The notes: generated by a model not told the origin, from the letters alone. DNA of 58,512 bases from Chromobacterium vaccinii (GCF_000971335.1 NZ_JZJL01000032.1:1-58512); one strand, 5' to 3'. Positions 29,319 through 38,380 are shown, counted from the first letter of the stretch. Made by a program: numbers and translations.

Positions 29319-29381
29319 GGTATTTTGGCAGAAATACCTTAAAAATATCATTTGTGCGCATTTTTACTAAAATAAGGTATT
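29319..29381 (+). promoter_or_regulatory. Alternative hairpins ahead of the lipoprotein phosphatase start
   Basis: GGTATTT (29319-29325) can pair with AAATACC (29332-29338). The overlapping AATACCTT (29333-29340) can instead pair with AAGGTATT (29374-29381), which contains the AAGG ribosome site just before the ATG at 29387. The two pairings are mutually exclusive, as in riboswitches or other translational switches. It requires transcription to start upstream of 29319; no promoter is certain. Confidence 0.4.
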
Positions 29382-29386
29382 CCGTG

Positions 29387-30847
29387 ATGCGCACTTTCAC
29401 TCTCGGCGCCGGCCTGCTGGCCGCGCTGGCCCTTGCCGCCTGCAGCAGCGGAGGCGGCGGCAACGCCCCCCGCTCTCAGGACAACGCAGAAGCCCAGCCG
29501 CCGGCTGCGGCCGCCGCCAAAAACGTCATTTTCTTCCTCGGCGACGGCATGGGCATCGCCACCAGCACCGCCGCCCGGATCTACGCCGCCGGCGAGGACG
29601 GCCAGCTGACGATGGACACGCTGCCGGAGTCCGGCTTCGTCAAGACCTTCTCCAACGACGCCCAGGTCACCGACAGCGCGCCGTCGATGTCGGCCTACAT
29701 GACCGGCGTCAAGATGAACAACGAAGTCATCTCGATGTCCACCGACACCGTGGCCAAATCGCCCACCGCCGACCTGACGTCCAACTGCGGCGCCGGCAAC
29801 GGCAAGCCGGTATCCACGCTGCTGGAACTGGCCAAAGCCGGCAAGCGCGCCACCGGCGTGGTCACCACCACCCGCGTCACCCATGCCACCCCGGCCGCCA
29901 CCTATTCCCACGTCTGCCACCGCGACGCCGAATCCGACATCGCCGCCCAACTGGTGCCGGGCGGCGCGCAATACAACGCCTCGCTGCGGGACGGCGTGGA
30001 CGTGGTGTTCGGCGGCGGCCGCCAGTTCTTCCTGCCCAAGGCAGCCGGCGGCAAGCGCGCCGACGGCCGCGACCTGGTGGCGGAGCTGAAGGCCAAGGGC
30101 TACGGCTACGCCGCCGACAAAACCGCGCTCAGCGCCATCGATCCGGCCAAGACCCAGCGCGCCGTCGGCCTGTTCACCAGCAGCCACATGAGCTACGACC
30201 TGGACCGCGACCCGAACAAGGAGCCCAGCCTGGCCGAGATGACCACCAAGGCCATCGACCTGCTGGCGAACCGCAGCGACAAGCAAGGCATGTTCCTGAT
30301 GGTGGAAGGCGGCCGCATCGACCACGCCCTGCACGAAACCACCGCCAAGAAGGCGCTGCAGGACACCGTGGCCTTCGACCAGGCCATCCAGGCCGCGATC
30401 AGCGCGATGCAGCAGAAAGACCCCGGTCTGAAGAACACGCTGATCGTCGTCACCGCCGACCACGACCACACCCTGGTGCTGAATGGCTATGCCAAACGCA
30501 CCGGCAAGACCGCGCCGGGCAATCCGGGCGTGCTGGGTCTGGCCAAGGATTACGTCAGCGGCAAGAACCTGACCGACGCCGACGGCATGCCTTACTCCAT
30601 CATCGGCTTCGGCAACGGCGAAAACCGCGTCGCCGGCGCCCGAAGCGCGGCGGCCGCGCTGACCGACGACGCCGTCTCGGCCAACGACTACCACCAGGAG
30701 GCGGCGATACGGATGCCGGCCGGCGGCGAGACCCATGGCGGCACTGATGTCTACATCGGCGCCATCGGCCAGGGCGCGGACAGCATCCACGGCTTCCTGG
30801 AAAACATCGAAGTGTTCGGTCTGGTCAAGAAGGCCGCCGGCCTGTAA
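29387..30847 (+). CDS. Alkaline phosphatase, lipoprotein
   Basis: 486 residues from MRTFTLGAGLLAALALAACS; the lipobox LAAC is directly followed by SSGGGG, so the protein should be anchored to a membrane. The alkaline phosphatase core is complete: NVIFFLGDGMG (metal Asp), VTDSAPSMSAYMTGV (nucleophile Ser), CHRDAESDI, GGRIDHALHETTA and TADHDHTLVLNG (zinc His and Asp). The enzyme hydrolyses phosphate monoesters in the periplasm. The start at 29387 follows AAGG. It is the first of two tandem paralogues and is likely to be cotranscribed with them. Confidence 0.93.
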   Translation: MRTFTLGAGLLAALALAACSSGGGGNAPRSQDNAEAQPPAAAAAKNVIFFLGDGMGIATSTAARIYAAGEDGQLTMDTLPESGFVKTFSNDAQVTDSAPSMSAYMTGVKMNNEVISMSTDTVAKSPTADLTSNCGAGNGKPVSTLLELAKAGKRATGVVTTTRVTHATPAATYSHVCHRDAESDIAAQLVPGGAQYNASLRDGVDVVFGGGRQFFLPKAAGGKRADGRDLVAELKAKGYGYAADKTALSAIDPAKTQRAVGLFTSSHMSYDLDRDPNKEPSLAEMTTKAIDLLANRSDKQGMFLMVEGGRIDHALHETTAKKALQDTVAFDQAIQAAISAMQQKDPGLKNTLIVVTADHDHTLVLNGYAKRTGKTAPGNPGVLGLAKDYVSGKNLTDADGMPYSIIGFGNGENRVAGARSAAAALTDDAVSANDYHQEAAIRMPAGGETHGGTDVYIGAIGQGADSIHGFLENIEVFGLVKKAAGL

Positions 30848-30867
30848 GCGCATTGGAGAACAATAAA

Positions 30868-32226
30868 ATGAAAACCGCGATGAAAACCCTGCTGGCCGCC
30901 GCCGTGCTGGCCGCGCTGCCCGCCATCCCCGCCCACGCCGCCGGCGAGGCCAAGAACGTGATCTTTTTTCTCGGCGACGGCATGGGGCCGGCCACCGTCA
31001 CCGCTGCCCGCATCTACCAGTACGGCGAGAGCGGCAAGCTCAATATGGAGAAGCTTGGTCGCACCGCGCGCATCAAGACCTTCTCCAATGACGCGCAGAC
31101 CACCGACAGCGCGCCGTCGATGTCGGCCTATATGACCGGCGTGAAGATGAACAACGAGGTGATCTCGATGTCGTCCGACACCCGCGCCATCGAGCCCAAC
31201 AGCGACGGCACCGGCAACTGCGGCAGCAATAACGGCGCGCCGGCCGCCACGCTGCTGGAGCTGGCCAAGGCCAAGGGCAAGGCCATCGGCGCGGTCACCA
31301 CCACCCGCGTCACCCACGCCACCCCGGCCGCCACCTACGCCCACGTTTGCCACCGCGACGCTGAATCCGACATCATCGCCCAGGCGGTGCCGGGCGGCGC
31401 CGGCTACAACGCCAAGCTGGGCAACGGCCTCGACGTGCTGATGGGCGGCGGCGGCAAATTCCTGCTGCCCAAGGCCAGCGGCGGCAAGCGCGGCGACGGC
31501 CGCAACCTGCTGCAGGAATTCGCCGCCAAGGGCTATCCGGTGCTGCAGACCGGCGCCGATCTGGCCGCCTTCGACGCCAAATCCGCCAGCCGCGTGGTGG
31601 GCATCTTCGGCAAGGACCACCTGGAATACGAGTTGGACCGCGTCAAGAACAAGGTGGACCAGCCCAGCCTGGCGCAGATGACCGCGGCGGCGATAGACGT
31701 GCTGGCCAAGAACGGCAACGGCTACGTGCTGATGGTGGAAGGCGGCCGCATCGACCACGCGCTGCACGGCACCAACGCCAAGCGCGCGCTGGTGGACGCC
31801 GTCGCCTTCGACGACGCGATCAAGACCGCATTGGCCAAGGTGGACCTGAACAACACGCTGGTGGTCGTCACCGCCGACCACGACCACACCATGACCATCA
31901 ACGGCTATTCCAAGCGCGGCAACCCCATCCACGACATCGCGCGCGGCTACTCGGACGGCCAGCCGGCCAAGGACGCCGACGGCGCCGTCTACACTACGCT
32001 GGTCTTCGGCAACGGCCCCAACCGCAAGCCGACCCGCGTGTCGGTGGATTCGGCCGCCGCCACCGCCGACGACTACCAGCAGGAAACCGGCATCCGCCTG
32101 TCCAGCGAAACCCACGGCGGCGGCGACGTGATGCTGATGTCCGGCGGCGCCGGCAGCAAGGGCTTCAAGGGCGTGATGGACAACACCAAGGTGTTCGGCC
32201 TGGTGAAATCCGCGCTCGGCCTGTAA
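30868..32226 (+). CDS. Alkaline phosphatase, secreted
   Basis: 452 residues from MKTAMKTLLAAAVLAALPAI, a Sec signal peptide ending at PAHAAG. It carries the same catalytic set as the upstream paralogue (NVIFFLGDGMGPAT, TDSAPSMSAYMTGV, GGRIDHALHGTNA, TADHDHTMTINGY). The start at 30868 follows GGAGAA. It lies 21 bases downstream of the lipoprotein gene and looks like a duplicate with a different location (free periplasmic versus lipid-anchored). A GC-rich hairpin at 32236-32259 after the stop may attenuate transcription into the next gene. Confidence 0.93.
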   Translation: MKTAMKTLLAAAVLAALPAIPAHAAGEAKNVIFFLGDGMGPATVTAARIYQYGESGKLNMEKLGRTARIKTFSNDAQTTDSAPSMSAYMTGVKMNNEVISMSSDTRAIEPNSDGTGNCGSNNGAPAATLLELAKAKGKAIGAVTTTRVTHATPAATYAHVCHRDAESDIIAQAVPGGAGYNAKLGNGLDVLMGGGGKFLLPKASGGKRGDGRNLLQEFAAKGYPVLQTGADLAAFDAKSASRVVGIFGKDHLEYELDRVKNKVDQPSLAQMTAAAIDVLAKNGNGYVLMVEGGRIDHALHGTNAKRALVDAVAFDDAIKTALAKVDLNNTLVVVTADHDHTMTINGYSKRGNPIHDIARGYSDGQPAKDADGAVYTTLVFGNGPNRKPTRVSVDSAAATADDYQQETGIRLSSETHGGGDVMLMSGGAGSKGFKGVMDNTKVFGLVKSALGL

Positions 32227-32278
32227 TCCCCTCCCGCGCGCGGCCGCCCGGCCGCGCGCTTCGCTTTGAAAGATATCG

Positions 32279-32920
32279 ATGAAATTCTTGTCTCTCGCCG
32301 CGCTGGCGCTCGCCGCCCAGCAGGCGCTCGCCGCCCCGCCCGATCTGCAGGCCGTCGTCCGCTACGAAACCATCAGCCAGGGCGCCGACGGCGTCGAGAA
32401 AACCATCCGCTACAGCGAACGGTGGGTGCGCCAGGACGGACATGCCTGGCGCGAACGTCTGAACGCCGGCGCGCCGCACCGCCACGACGACGACGGCCAC
32501 CAGCACCTGGATTTCGCCGCCGCCCCGCGCCACGTCTGGCGCGACGCCAAGGGCGAGCTGAAAGTGGAGTTCGTCCACGCGGCCAAGAAGGAAAGAATCG
32601 TCGTCGAGCCGCGCGAATGGCGCGATGCCGGCTTCGACGGCTCCTGGGCGCGAGCCAGCCAGCTGGTGGACATGGCCAAGATGCGCGGCTTCGCCAGGAA
32701 ATCCGGCGGCGCGGACGCCGTGGTCTACAGCAAGGCCGGCAAGACCTTGCGCTGGAGCGAGCGCTGGCAGATGCCGCTGCAGGTGTCGCTGCGCTCGGCC
32801 GACGGCCGTCAGCGCGAAACCATCACTGTGGAGCCGCTGCCGTTGCCGGCCGGTTTCGTCCCGCCTTGGCGGCGCAGCGCCGGCTGGCCGGCGCTCGACT
32901 ACCTGGATACGCTGGATTAG
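32279..32920 (+). CDS. Secreted protein of the alkaline phosphatase operon
   Basis: 213 residues with a Sec signal peptide (MKFLSLAALALAAQQALAAP). The mature part contains YETISQGADGVEKTIRYSER and is rich in His/Arg. No family is recognised. It follows the second phosphatase by about 50 bases and overlaps the end of the convergent AraC gene by four bases. It might assist the phosphatases or be a periplasmic binding protein; that is inference. Confidence 0.68.
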   Translation: MKFLSLAALALAAQQALAAPPDLQAVVRYETISQGADGVEKTIRYSERWVRQDGHAWRERLNAGAPHRHDDDGHQHLDFAAAPRHVWRDAKGELKVEFVHAAKKERIVVEPREWRDAGFDGSWARASQLVDMAKMRGFARKSGGADAVVYSKAGKTLRWSERWQMPLQVSLRSADGRQRETITVEPLPLPAGFVPPWRRSAGWPALDYLDTLD

Positions 32921-33681
32921 GCTTGGGCGTAACGCGCCGGCGTCTCGCCGGTGTGTTGGCGGAAAAAGGCGATGAAGGCGCTGTCGCTGGCGAACTCCAG
33001 CCGCTGCGCCGTCTCGCCGGCGCTTGTCCCGTCGGCCAGCAGCTCCATCGCCCGCAGCAGGCGCCACTGCTGGCGCCAGGCCTGGTAGCTCATGCCGGTG
33101 TCGCGGATGAAGATTCGGCTGATGGTGCGCTCGCCGGCCCCCACCTGCTCCACCAGCTGGTTCAGCCGCGGCGGCAGCTCGCCGCGATGCACGCTGTCCA
33201 GCCAGGCCGCCAGCCTGGCGTCGGAGGGAAACGGCAGCCGCCAGTTCTCTCCCCGCGCCGCCTGCAGTTCCTCGCCGAACACCGCCAGCAGGCCAGCCTG
33301 TTTTTCGACGGGCCAATCCCACGGCCAGAACGCCATCCGCTCTATCACCTCGCGCAATAATGGATTGACCTCCACCACCTGCAAGGGCGGCGCGGGAAAC
33401 GGCAGCTCGGCGGCGAAATACAGCGAACGATAGGCGACCACGCCGCGCATCAGCACCCGGTGCGCGGTGCCGGCCGGAATCCAGGCCGCGCGGCTGGGCG
33501 GCAGCAGGCACAGCGTATCCGCCAGCTCGATGGTGATGCAGCCTGCGGCGGCGAACAGCAGCTGGTGACGGCGGTGGCAGTGGCGGCCGGAATCGTGCAG
33601 GCCCATGTCGGCGGCGATGCCTATCACCGGCGCGTCGAAACCGTCGGCGTCGAATTCCTGTTCGGCCAGAATCAAAGCCAT
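32917..33681 (-). CDS. AraC-family transcriptional regulator
   Basis: 254 residues from ATG 33681; TTG at 33696 is an alternative, and neither has a strong Shine-Dalgarno. The N-terminal part is a cupin-like effector domain (HCHRRHQLLFAAAGCITIEL, PSRAAWIPAGTAHRVL). The C-terminal double helix-turn-helix reads VEQVGAGERTISRIFIRDTG followed by RLEFASDSAFIAFFRQHTG, the AraC signature. It is divergent from an MFS drug-type exporter and probably controls it. Confidence 0.9.
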   Translation of the reverse strand: MALILAEQEFDADGFDAPVIGIAADMGLHDSGRHCHRRHQLLFAAAGCITIELADTLCLLPPSRAAWIPAGTAHRVLMRGVVAYRSLYFAAELPFPAPPLQVVEVNPLLREVIERMAFWPWDWPVEKQAGLLAVFGEELQAARGENWRLPFPSDARLAAWLDSVHRGELPPRLNQLVEQVGAGERTISRIFIRDTGMSYQAWRQQWRLLRAMELLADGTSAGETAQRLEFASDSAFIAFFRQHTGETPARYAQA

Positions 33682-33776
33682 ATGTCCGATTTTCAATAGA
33701 TAAAGTCCATATCATTGTAATCAGACAAATCTCCTTTCTCTAGACTGGCGGCCGTCAAGAAAGAAAGGAAAAAGCA

Positions 33777-34901
33777 ATGAAAACGACGACCCGTCCGGCG
33801 CTGTGGCTGCTGACGGCGCTGATCACGTTCCCGCAACTGGTGGAAACCATTTACAGCCCGGCGCTGACCGATATCGCCTCCGCCTTCGGCGTCAGCCAGA
33901 CGCGCGCTTCGCAAACGCTGTCGGTCTACTTCCTGGCCTTCGCCGCCGGCGTCGCGTTGTGGGGCTGGCTCAGCGACGCGCTGGGCCGCCGTCCGGCGAT
34001 GCTGTTGGGACTGGCCTGCTACGGCGCCGGCTGCGCGCTGGCGCTGGCCGCCCCCGATTTCGACACCCTGCTGCTGGCGCGGATGATTTCCGCGCTCGGC
34101 GCGGCGGCCGGCTCGGTGGTGGTGCAGACCATGCTGCGCGACAGCTACGATTCGATCCGGCTGGCGCGCGTGTTCTCGCTGCTGGGGGCGGCGCTGGCCT
34201 TGAGCCCGGTGCTGGGCCTGGTCAGCGGCGGCTGGCTGGCAGGCCATTTCGGCCACCAAGGCGTGTTCGCCGCCCTGCTGCTGCTCGCCTTCGCGCTGTT
34301 GGCGCTGGCGGCGCTGCGGCTGCCGGAAACCCGCCCGCTCGAAACGGTCCGCCCCGACATGGCGCGGCTGGCCGGCCGGATGCTGCGCGACGCCGAGCTG
34401 TGGCGCAACGCGATGCTGGTGGCGTTGTTCAACGCGATGCTGTTCAGCTACTACAGCTTGGCGCCGTTTCTGTTCGAGCGCCAGGGCTGGAGTCCCAGCC
34501 AGTTCGGCTGGTCCGGCGCGGCGCTGGCCGCAGCCTCGCTGCTGGGCAGCCTGCTGAACCGCAGGCTGCTGGGAAGCGGACGGCAGCCGGCGCAGCTGGT
34601 GCGGGCCGCCTGCCGGCTGGCGCTGCTGTCCGGCCTGGCCGCCTGGCTGCTTGGAGATTCGGCATGGATACTGCTGCCGGTCACCGGCGTGGTGATCGCC
34701 TTCGGCATCGCCATTCCCAATGCGCTGAGCCAGGCGCTGCGCCATTACCGCGAGCAGGCCGGCGCCGCCGGCGCCTTGTTCGGCCTCAGCTATTATCTGT
34801 TGCTGAGCGTGATGCTGGGCCTGGCCGGCCTGGCGCAAAACCTCGGCCTGGCGCTGAGCGTCTGCGCCGCCGCCACGCTGCTGTGCCGGTCGCCGAAGTA
34901 G
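33777..34901 (+). CDS. MFS exporter of the Bcr/CflA type
   Basis: 374 residues with about 12 membrane helices. The family loop GWLSDALGRRPAMLLGL, the start VETIYSPALTDIASAFGVSQ, and RMISALGAAAGSVVVQTMLR (motif C-like) match the Bcr/CflA drug exporters, which pump bicyclomycin, chloramphenicol or sulfonamide-type compounds using the proton gradient. The real substrate is unknown. It is divergent to an AraC regulator. A stem of CGGGCGGA/TCCGCCCG (34961-34990) after the stop is a weak terminator. Confidence 0.88.
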   Translation: MKTTTRPALWLLTALITFPQLVETIYSPALTDIASAFGVSQTRASQTLSVYFLAFAAGVALWGWLSDALGRRPAMLLGLACYGAGCALALAAPDFDTLLLARMISALGAAAGSVVVQTMLRDSYDSIRLARVFSLLGAALALSPVLGLVSGGWLAGHFGHQGVFAALLLLAFALLALAALRLPETRPLETVRPDMARLAGRMLRDAELWRNAMLVALFNAMLFSYYSLAPFLFERQGWSPSQFGWSGAALAAASLLGSLLNRRLLGSGRQPAQLVRAACRLALLSGLAAWLLGDSAWILLPVTGVVIAFGIAIPNALSQALRHYREQAGAAGALFGLSYYLLLSVMLGLAGLAQNLGLALSVCAAATLLCRSPK

Positions 34902-35104
34902 CTCGAGCGCGCCCCGGCTGAAACGCAAGCCAGGCCTGAGCGCTGTCGCGTCCAGGATCCCGGGCGGAAAGCCCATATGCTCTCCGCCCGTTCATCGCGC
35001 CTATCGCCATTCCATCCCCAGCGCGGCGCATTCCGTCGCAATCCCGTATCGCGGCGCCAAGCCGCAACCTAAAGTCAGGCTACACTCAGACACGGGAGAA
35101 TCGC

Positions 35105-35365
35105 ATGAACCGGCACAATCACTCGGAAGCGTTGGCAGACCTCAACGCCGCCTGCCACAAGATAGCCATCTACTGGCGGCTGTATGTGGATTGGCTGATG
35201 GAAGTCGGCTGGGGGCGGCTGGCGCTGCTATCCCTGCTCGCCCTCATCCTGTGCGGCCTGCTGATGCTGCCGGGGCTGGCGACACTGCTGATACTGGTTT
35301 CCATCTTCGTAAAGATCTTTGCCGGCCCGCGCCGCCCTTCACAGACGCTGCCAGACGAATCATAG
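35105..35365 (+). CDS. Small membrane protein
   Basis: 86 residues from MNRHNHSEAL with GGGAGA upstream. One strong hydrophobic stretch (LALLSLLALILCGLLMLPG, then LLILVSIFVKIFAG) gives one or two membrane helices. A basic tail follows. No family is recognised. It is followed by a strong terminator, so it is an independent gene. Confidence 0.62.
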   Translation: MNRHNHSEALADLNAACHKIAIYWRLYVDWLMEVGWGRLALLSLLALILCGLLMLPGLATLLILVSIFVKIFAGPRRPSQTLPDES

Positions 35366-35421
35366 GGATGTCCGAACTCGCTATCCTCCACCGCCCTGCA
35401 TCGTTGTTGAGTTGAAATGGA

Positions 35422-35451
35422 AAAAGCCTTGCCTCGCCAGGCAAGGCTTTT
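35422..35451. terminator. Bidirectional terminator
   Basis: AAAAGCCTTGCCT (35422-35434) pairs perfectly with AGGCAAGGCTTTT (35439-35451), with a four-base loop. It ends the small membrane gene and, on the other strand, the YdcF-like gene. Confidence 0.93.
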
Positions 35452-35487
35452 ACATTTACGCCGGCGGCTCGCCATTGCCGGGAAAGC

Positions 35488-36246
35488 TCAGGCTCCCGGC
35501 CTCATGCGGTAGTAAAGCAAACCGATATATTCGCGCAGCAAGGCATGGCACTCTTCCATCGCCTTGCCGCTGGGAATGTAGCGCCGGTACGCCGGGCCTT
35601 CATAGCGGATGAAGCCAGTCGGGGCCGGCAGCACTTGCAGACCCTGCCGCTGGAAGAACGGCACCGCGCGCGCCAGATGCCAACCCTGGCTGACCAGCGC
35701 GACGCGCGTCGCGCCATCCGCTTTCAGCATCGCCGCCGACAAGCGCGCGTTGTCCAGCGTGGTGTCGGACTTATCCTCCACCCAGCGCGCGCGGATGCCG
35801 TAATCGTCGCGCAGCGCGCGCGCCATGACGTCCCCTTCGGGCTCGCCGCCCAACGGCGCGCCGCCGGTCGCCAGCAGCGGCTTGCCGCTGTGCCGCGCAA
35901 GATAGGCGGCGTAGCGCAGCCGCGCCAGCGTGTCGCCGCTGGGCGCGTTGCCGCCGAATTCCGGCGCGGCCCGCTTGCCTCCGCCCAGCACCACGATGGC
36001 GTCCACCGCCGACAAATCGGCCGGGCGGATGGGCGGATAGCGCTCCACGCCCTGCGCCAGCCACACCGCCGTCTGCGGAATCGACAGCAGATAAGTCAGC
36101 GCCACGCCAAAAGCCAGCAGCAGCCGGCCGACATGCTGCCAGCGCCGGATCAGCATGGCGCCGGCGACGATGGGCAGCAGATTGAGAATCGGCGGCAGCA
36201 GCAAGGCCCCCAGCAGGCTGTGCCAAAAAACGGTCTGGCTGAACAT
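35488..36246 (-). CDS. YdcF-family (DUF218) membrane protein
   Basis: 252 residues from MFSQTVFWHS (AAGGGA upstream; the longer reading to 36300 is rejected). Two or three N-terminal membrane helices (LLGALLLPPILNLLPIVAGA; LLLAFGVALTYLLSI) precede the DUF218 domain with VDAIVVLGGGKRAAPEFGG, SGDTLARLRYAAYLAR, DKSDTTLDNARLSA and RVALVSQGWHLARA. The family occurs in envelope biogenesis (ElyC, SanA) and may bind S-adenosylmethionine-like ligands or act on cell-envelope precursors. Exact role unknown. Confidence 0.85.
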   Translation of the reverse strand: MFSQTVFWHSLLGALLLPPILNLLPIVAGAMLIRRWQHVGRLLLAFGVALTYLLSIPQTAVWLAQGVERYPPIRPADLSAVDAIVVLGGGKRAAPEFGGNAPSGDTLARLRYAAYLARHSGKPLLATGGAPLGGEPEGDVMARALRDDYGIRARWVEDKSDTTLDNARLSAAMLKADGATRVALVSQGWHLARAVPFFQRQGLQVLPAPTGFIRYEGPAYRRYIPSGKAMEECHALLREYIGLLYYRMRPGA

Positions 36247-36299
36247 GGTTTTCCCTTGTCGAAATCGAACGGCGTCCCGCGCCGCGGGCGCGCCTTGCA

Positions 36300-37070
36300 C
36301 TATTTTTCGCCGGTCAGCCCCGGCACAGGCTCGCCGGGCAGCCAGCGGCGATAGATGGCGGCGAAGCTGCCGTCCCGCTTCATATCGTCCAGCGCCTGCT
36401 GCCAGGCCCTGACCACCGCATCGGAAGTCTTGGGCGAAAACGCGATATAGCCCGAAGTATGAATGAAGGTGTAAGCCTTGCGCACGTCGGCGGGTTGATA
36501 GCCCAGCTGCTTCAGCTGCGTGGGCATGGTGGTGTTCTCACTGGCGATGACGTCTGCCCGGCCATGCATCAGCATCGACACCATCTGATTGGGCGTGACG
36601 ATGGCGTTCAGATTGGAAAACCCCTGCGCCGACAACATCAGCTGCAGATACCAGTCGCGCACCACCAGAATCTGGCCAAGCTTTCTGGCATCATCCAGCG
36701 AAACCAGCTTGAGCTTGCTGTCGCGCCGGACGAAGAAGCTGCCGAGCGTGGTGGTGACCGGCCCCACCCACTTGAACAGACGCTCGCGCTCGGCGATCCG
36801 GTTGGTGTTGAACAGCGCCGTGTTTTCCTGGGTTTGCGCCAGCCGGTAGCCCCGCGCCCAGGGCATGACGGTAATGGGATCATGGCTGCCGACACGGCGC
36901 TGGATCTCCTGCACCACCTCGACCACCAGTCCGGCGGGCTTGCCGTTCTGGCTGAAAGTGAGCGGCGGATCATCCTCGGTCAGGATATCCAGCGCAGGCA
37001 ATCCGCCAGCCTTCGCCGATAGCGCCAATACGGTGGACAGCGCGGCGAACAGCAGGCGGAAGCGGCTCAT
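36300..37070 (-). CDS. Orphan periplasmic amino-acid-binding-type protein
   Basis: 256 residues from MSRFRLLFAA, with a Sec signal peptide ending at SAKAGG. The mature part matches the SBP_bac_3 fold: DILTEDDPPLTFSQNGKPAG, then VVEVVQEIQRRVGSHDP, and PWARGYRLAQTQENTALF. No ABC permease or ATPase is encoded beside it, so it may serve a distant transporter, a chemoreceptor or a sensor. It is divergent to a paralogue at 37459. A gap of only 53 bases separates it from the YdcF gene, so cotranscription is possible. Confidence 0.85.
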   Translation of the reverse strand: MSRFRLLFAALSTVLALSAKAGGLPALDILTEDDPPLTFSQNGKPAGLVVEVVQEIQRRVGSHDPITVMPWARGYRLAQTQENTALFNTNRIAERERLFKWVGPVTTTLGSFFVRRDSKLKLVSLDDARKLGQILVVRDWYLQLMLSAQGFSNLNAIVTPNQMVSMLMHGRADVIASENTTMPTQLKQLGYQPADVRKAYTFIHTSGYIAFSPKTSDAVVRAWQQALDDMKRDGSFAAIYRRWLPGEPVPGLTGEK

Positions 37071-37458
37071 GGCGATTTGCGCGATAGAAGGGTATGTCTT
37101 GAATTTAGCGAAGGAAGGCTCTTTACTCAATCCGCAACGGATACGCGACTCGGGCCGCCAGCAAATATCAGCATTTCATCATGTGCGCGGCCGCCACACC
37201 CGAGCGAGGCCCATACCGCTGTCGCGGCCAGGGAATATCTATACAAACCCCGGCGCGCCGCGCCTGGCCATCCGCAACAAATCATGAGCTTGCCCTCGCA
37301 TCCGCTTGGTTGCCGACAGCAAACCGGGCGACATGTCCGCCCGCAGCCGCGGGCCATCCAGATGCCAGGAGGATACCGCGCGCGCGTCCAAGGTTTGTCG
37401 TTATACTCGAATCACGCAGACCAAGCCGCTTGCGCGGCGGCAACCATGGAGGGAGGCG
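37071..37458. other. Intergenic region between the two binding-protein genes
   Basis: About 390 bases. It holds the divergent promoters; TATACT at 37402-37407 is a plausible -10 for the plus-strand gene, but its -35 is weak. I see no further gene and no strong palindrome. Confidence 0.5.
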
Positions 37459-38199
37459 ATGGCCAGCTGGAAATACACGCTCATGCTTGTGGTTTCCCTA
37501 TCCTTCCTCGCCGGCGCGGCGCGAAGCGCCGATGCCCTGGCGCTGGCCGCCTCCGAATATCCGCCCTATATGTCGTCGCAAATGGCAAACGGCGGCGTGG
37601 CGGTGGCCATCGTCCGCGAAGCTTTCCGCCGCGCCGGCTATTCAGCCAAAACCATTTACCTGCCTTGGGCCCGCGCAGTCAGCGAGGCGCGCGACGGCCA
37701 TCTGGACGGCATCGTCGGACTGTGGACCACGCCGGAGCGGCAACGTGTCTTCCTGTTCTCCCAGGCCTTCCTCGACAACCACATCGGCTTCTTCAAGCGC
37801 CGCGACAACGACATCCGCTACCGTACGCTGGCCGACCTCAAGCCTTACACCATAGGCATTGTGCGCGGCTACGCCAATTCCGAGACCTTCGACGCCGCCC
37901 GGCTGAAAACCGACGAAACGTTGAGCGACGCCAGCAATCTGGCCAAGCTGGCCGCGCATCACATCGACCTGGCGCTGATAGACCGCGGCGTCGCCAACTA
38001 CCTGCTGGACGGCAGCCTGGCCGCTCTCGCGCCCAAACTGGAGTGGCTGCCGCCCGCCGTCATCGTCTACCCTATGCGCCTGGGCATCGCCAAGCGGCAG
38101 CCGCAAGCGGCAAAACGCATCCAGGACTTCAACCGCGGACTCGATGCGATGCGGCAGGACGGCACGCTGGACAAGATGCTGAAGCAGGCCAGAATCTGA
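37459..38199 (+). CDS. Orphan periplasmic amino-acid-binding-type protein, paralogue
   Basis: 246 residues from MASWKYTLML (GGAGGGAGG upstream). The signal peptide ends at ARSAD. SBP_bac_3-type features follow: LALAASEYPPYMSSQMANGG, VAVAIVREAFRRAGYSAKTI, LPWARAVSEARDGHLDGIVG. Like the divergent 36300 protein it has no transporter partner. The shared PWAR motif, followed by a charged segment, indicates a common subgroup often encoded alone in Chromobacterium-like genomes. Ligand unknown. Confidence 0.85.
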   Translation: MASWKYTLMLVVSLSFLAGAARSADALALAASEYPPYMSSQMANGGVAVAIVREAFRRAGYSAKTIYLPWARAVSEARDGHLDGIVGLWTTPERQRVFLFSQAFLDNHIGFFKRRDNDIRYRTLADLKPYTIGIVRGYANSETFDAARLKTDETLSDASNLAKLAAHHIDLALIDRGVANYLLDGSLAALAPKLEWLPPAVIVYPMRLGIAKRQPQAAKRIQDFNRGLDAMRQDGTLDKMLKQARI

Positions 38200-38330
38200 A
38201 AGCCCGCCTGTGATCTTCACAATCAGGCAGGCGTGAAGGGCGGGACGCATCGGATATGCATTTGCGTCTCGCAAGCCCGGCTCCGGCAGCCGCATGCAAG
38301 ATCATGAGGCCGGACGGACGGACGAAAACA

Positions 38331-38363
38331 AAATCCCCCGCGGGCAGAGCCGGCGGGGGATTT
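38331..38363. terminator. Bidirectional terminator before livF
   Basis: AAATCCCCCGC (38331-38341) pairs with GCGGGGGATTT (38353-38363) across an 11-base loop. It terminates the liv operon on the minus strand and probably the plus-strand binding-protein gene. Confidence 0.88.
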
Positions 38364-38380
38364 GGTGACTTAGGCGAAAC

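Noticed and set aside
32236-32259. GC-rich perfect hairpin after the second phosphatase as a full terminator
   Set aside because: There is no U-tract and the downstream gene is close on the same strand, so it is more likely a pause or partial attenuation site.
37201-37458. Possible RNA gene or small ORF between the two divergent binding proteins
   Set aside because: No tRNA cloverleaf, no ribosome site and no conserved pattern was found; it is better explained as promoter DNA.
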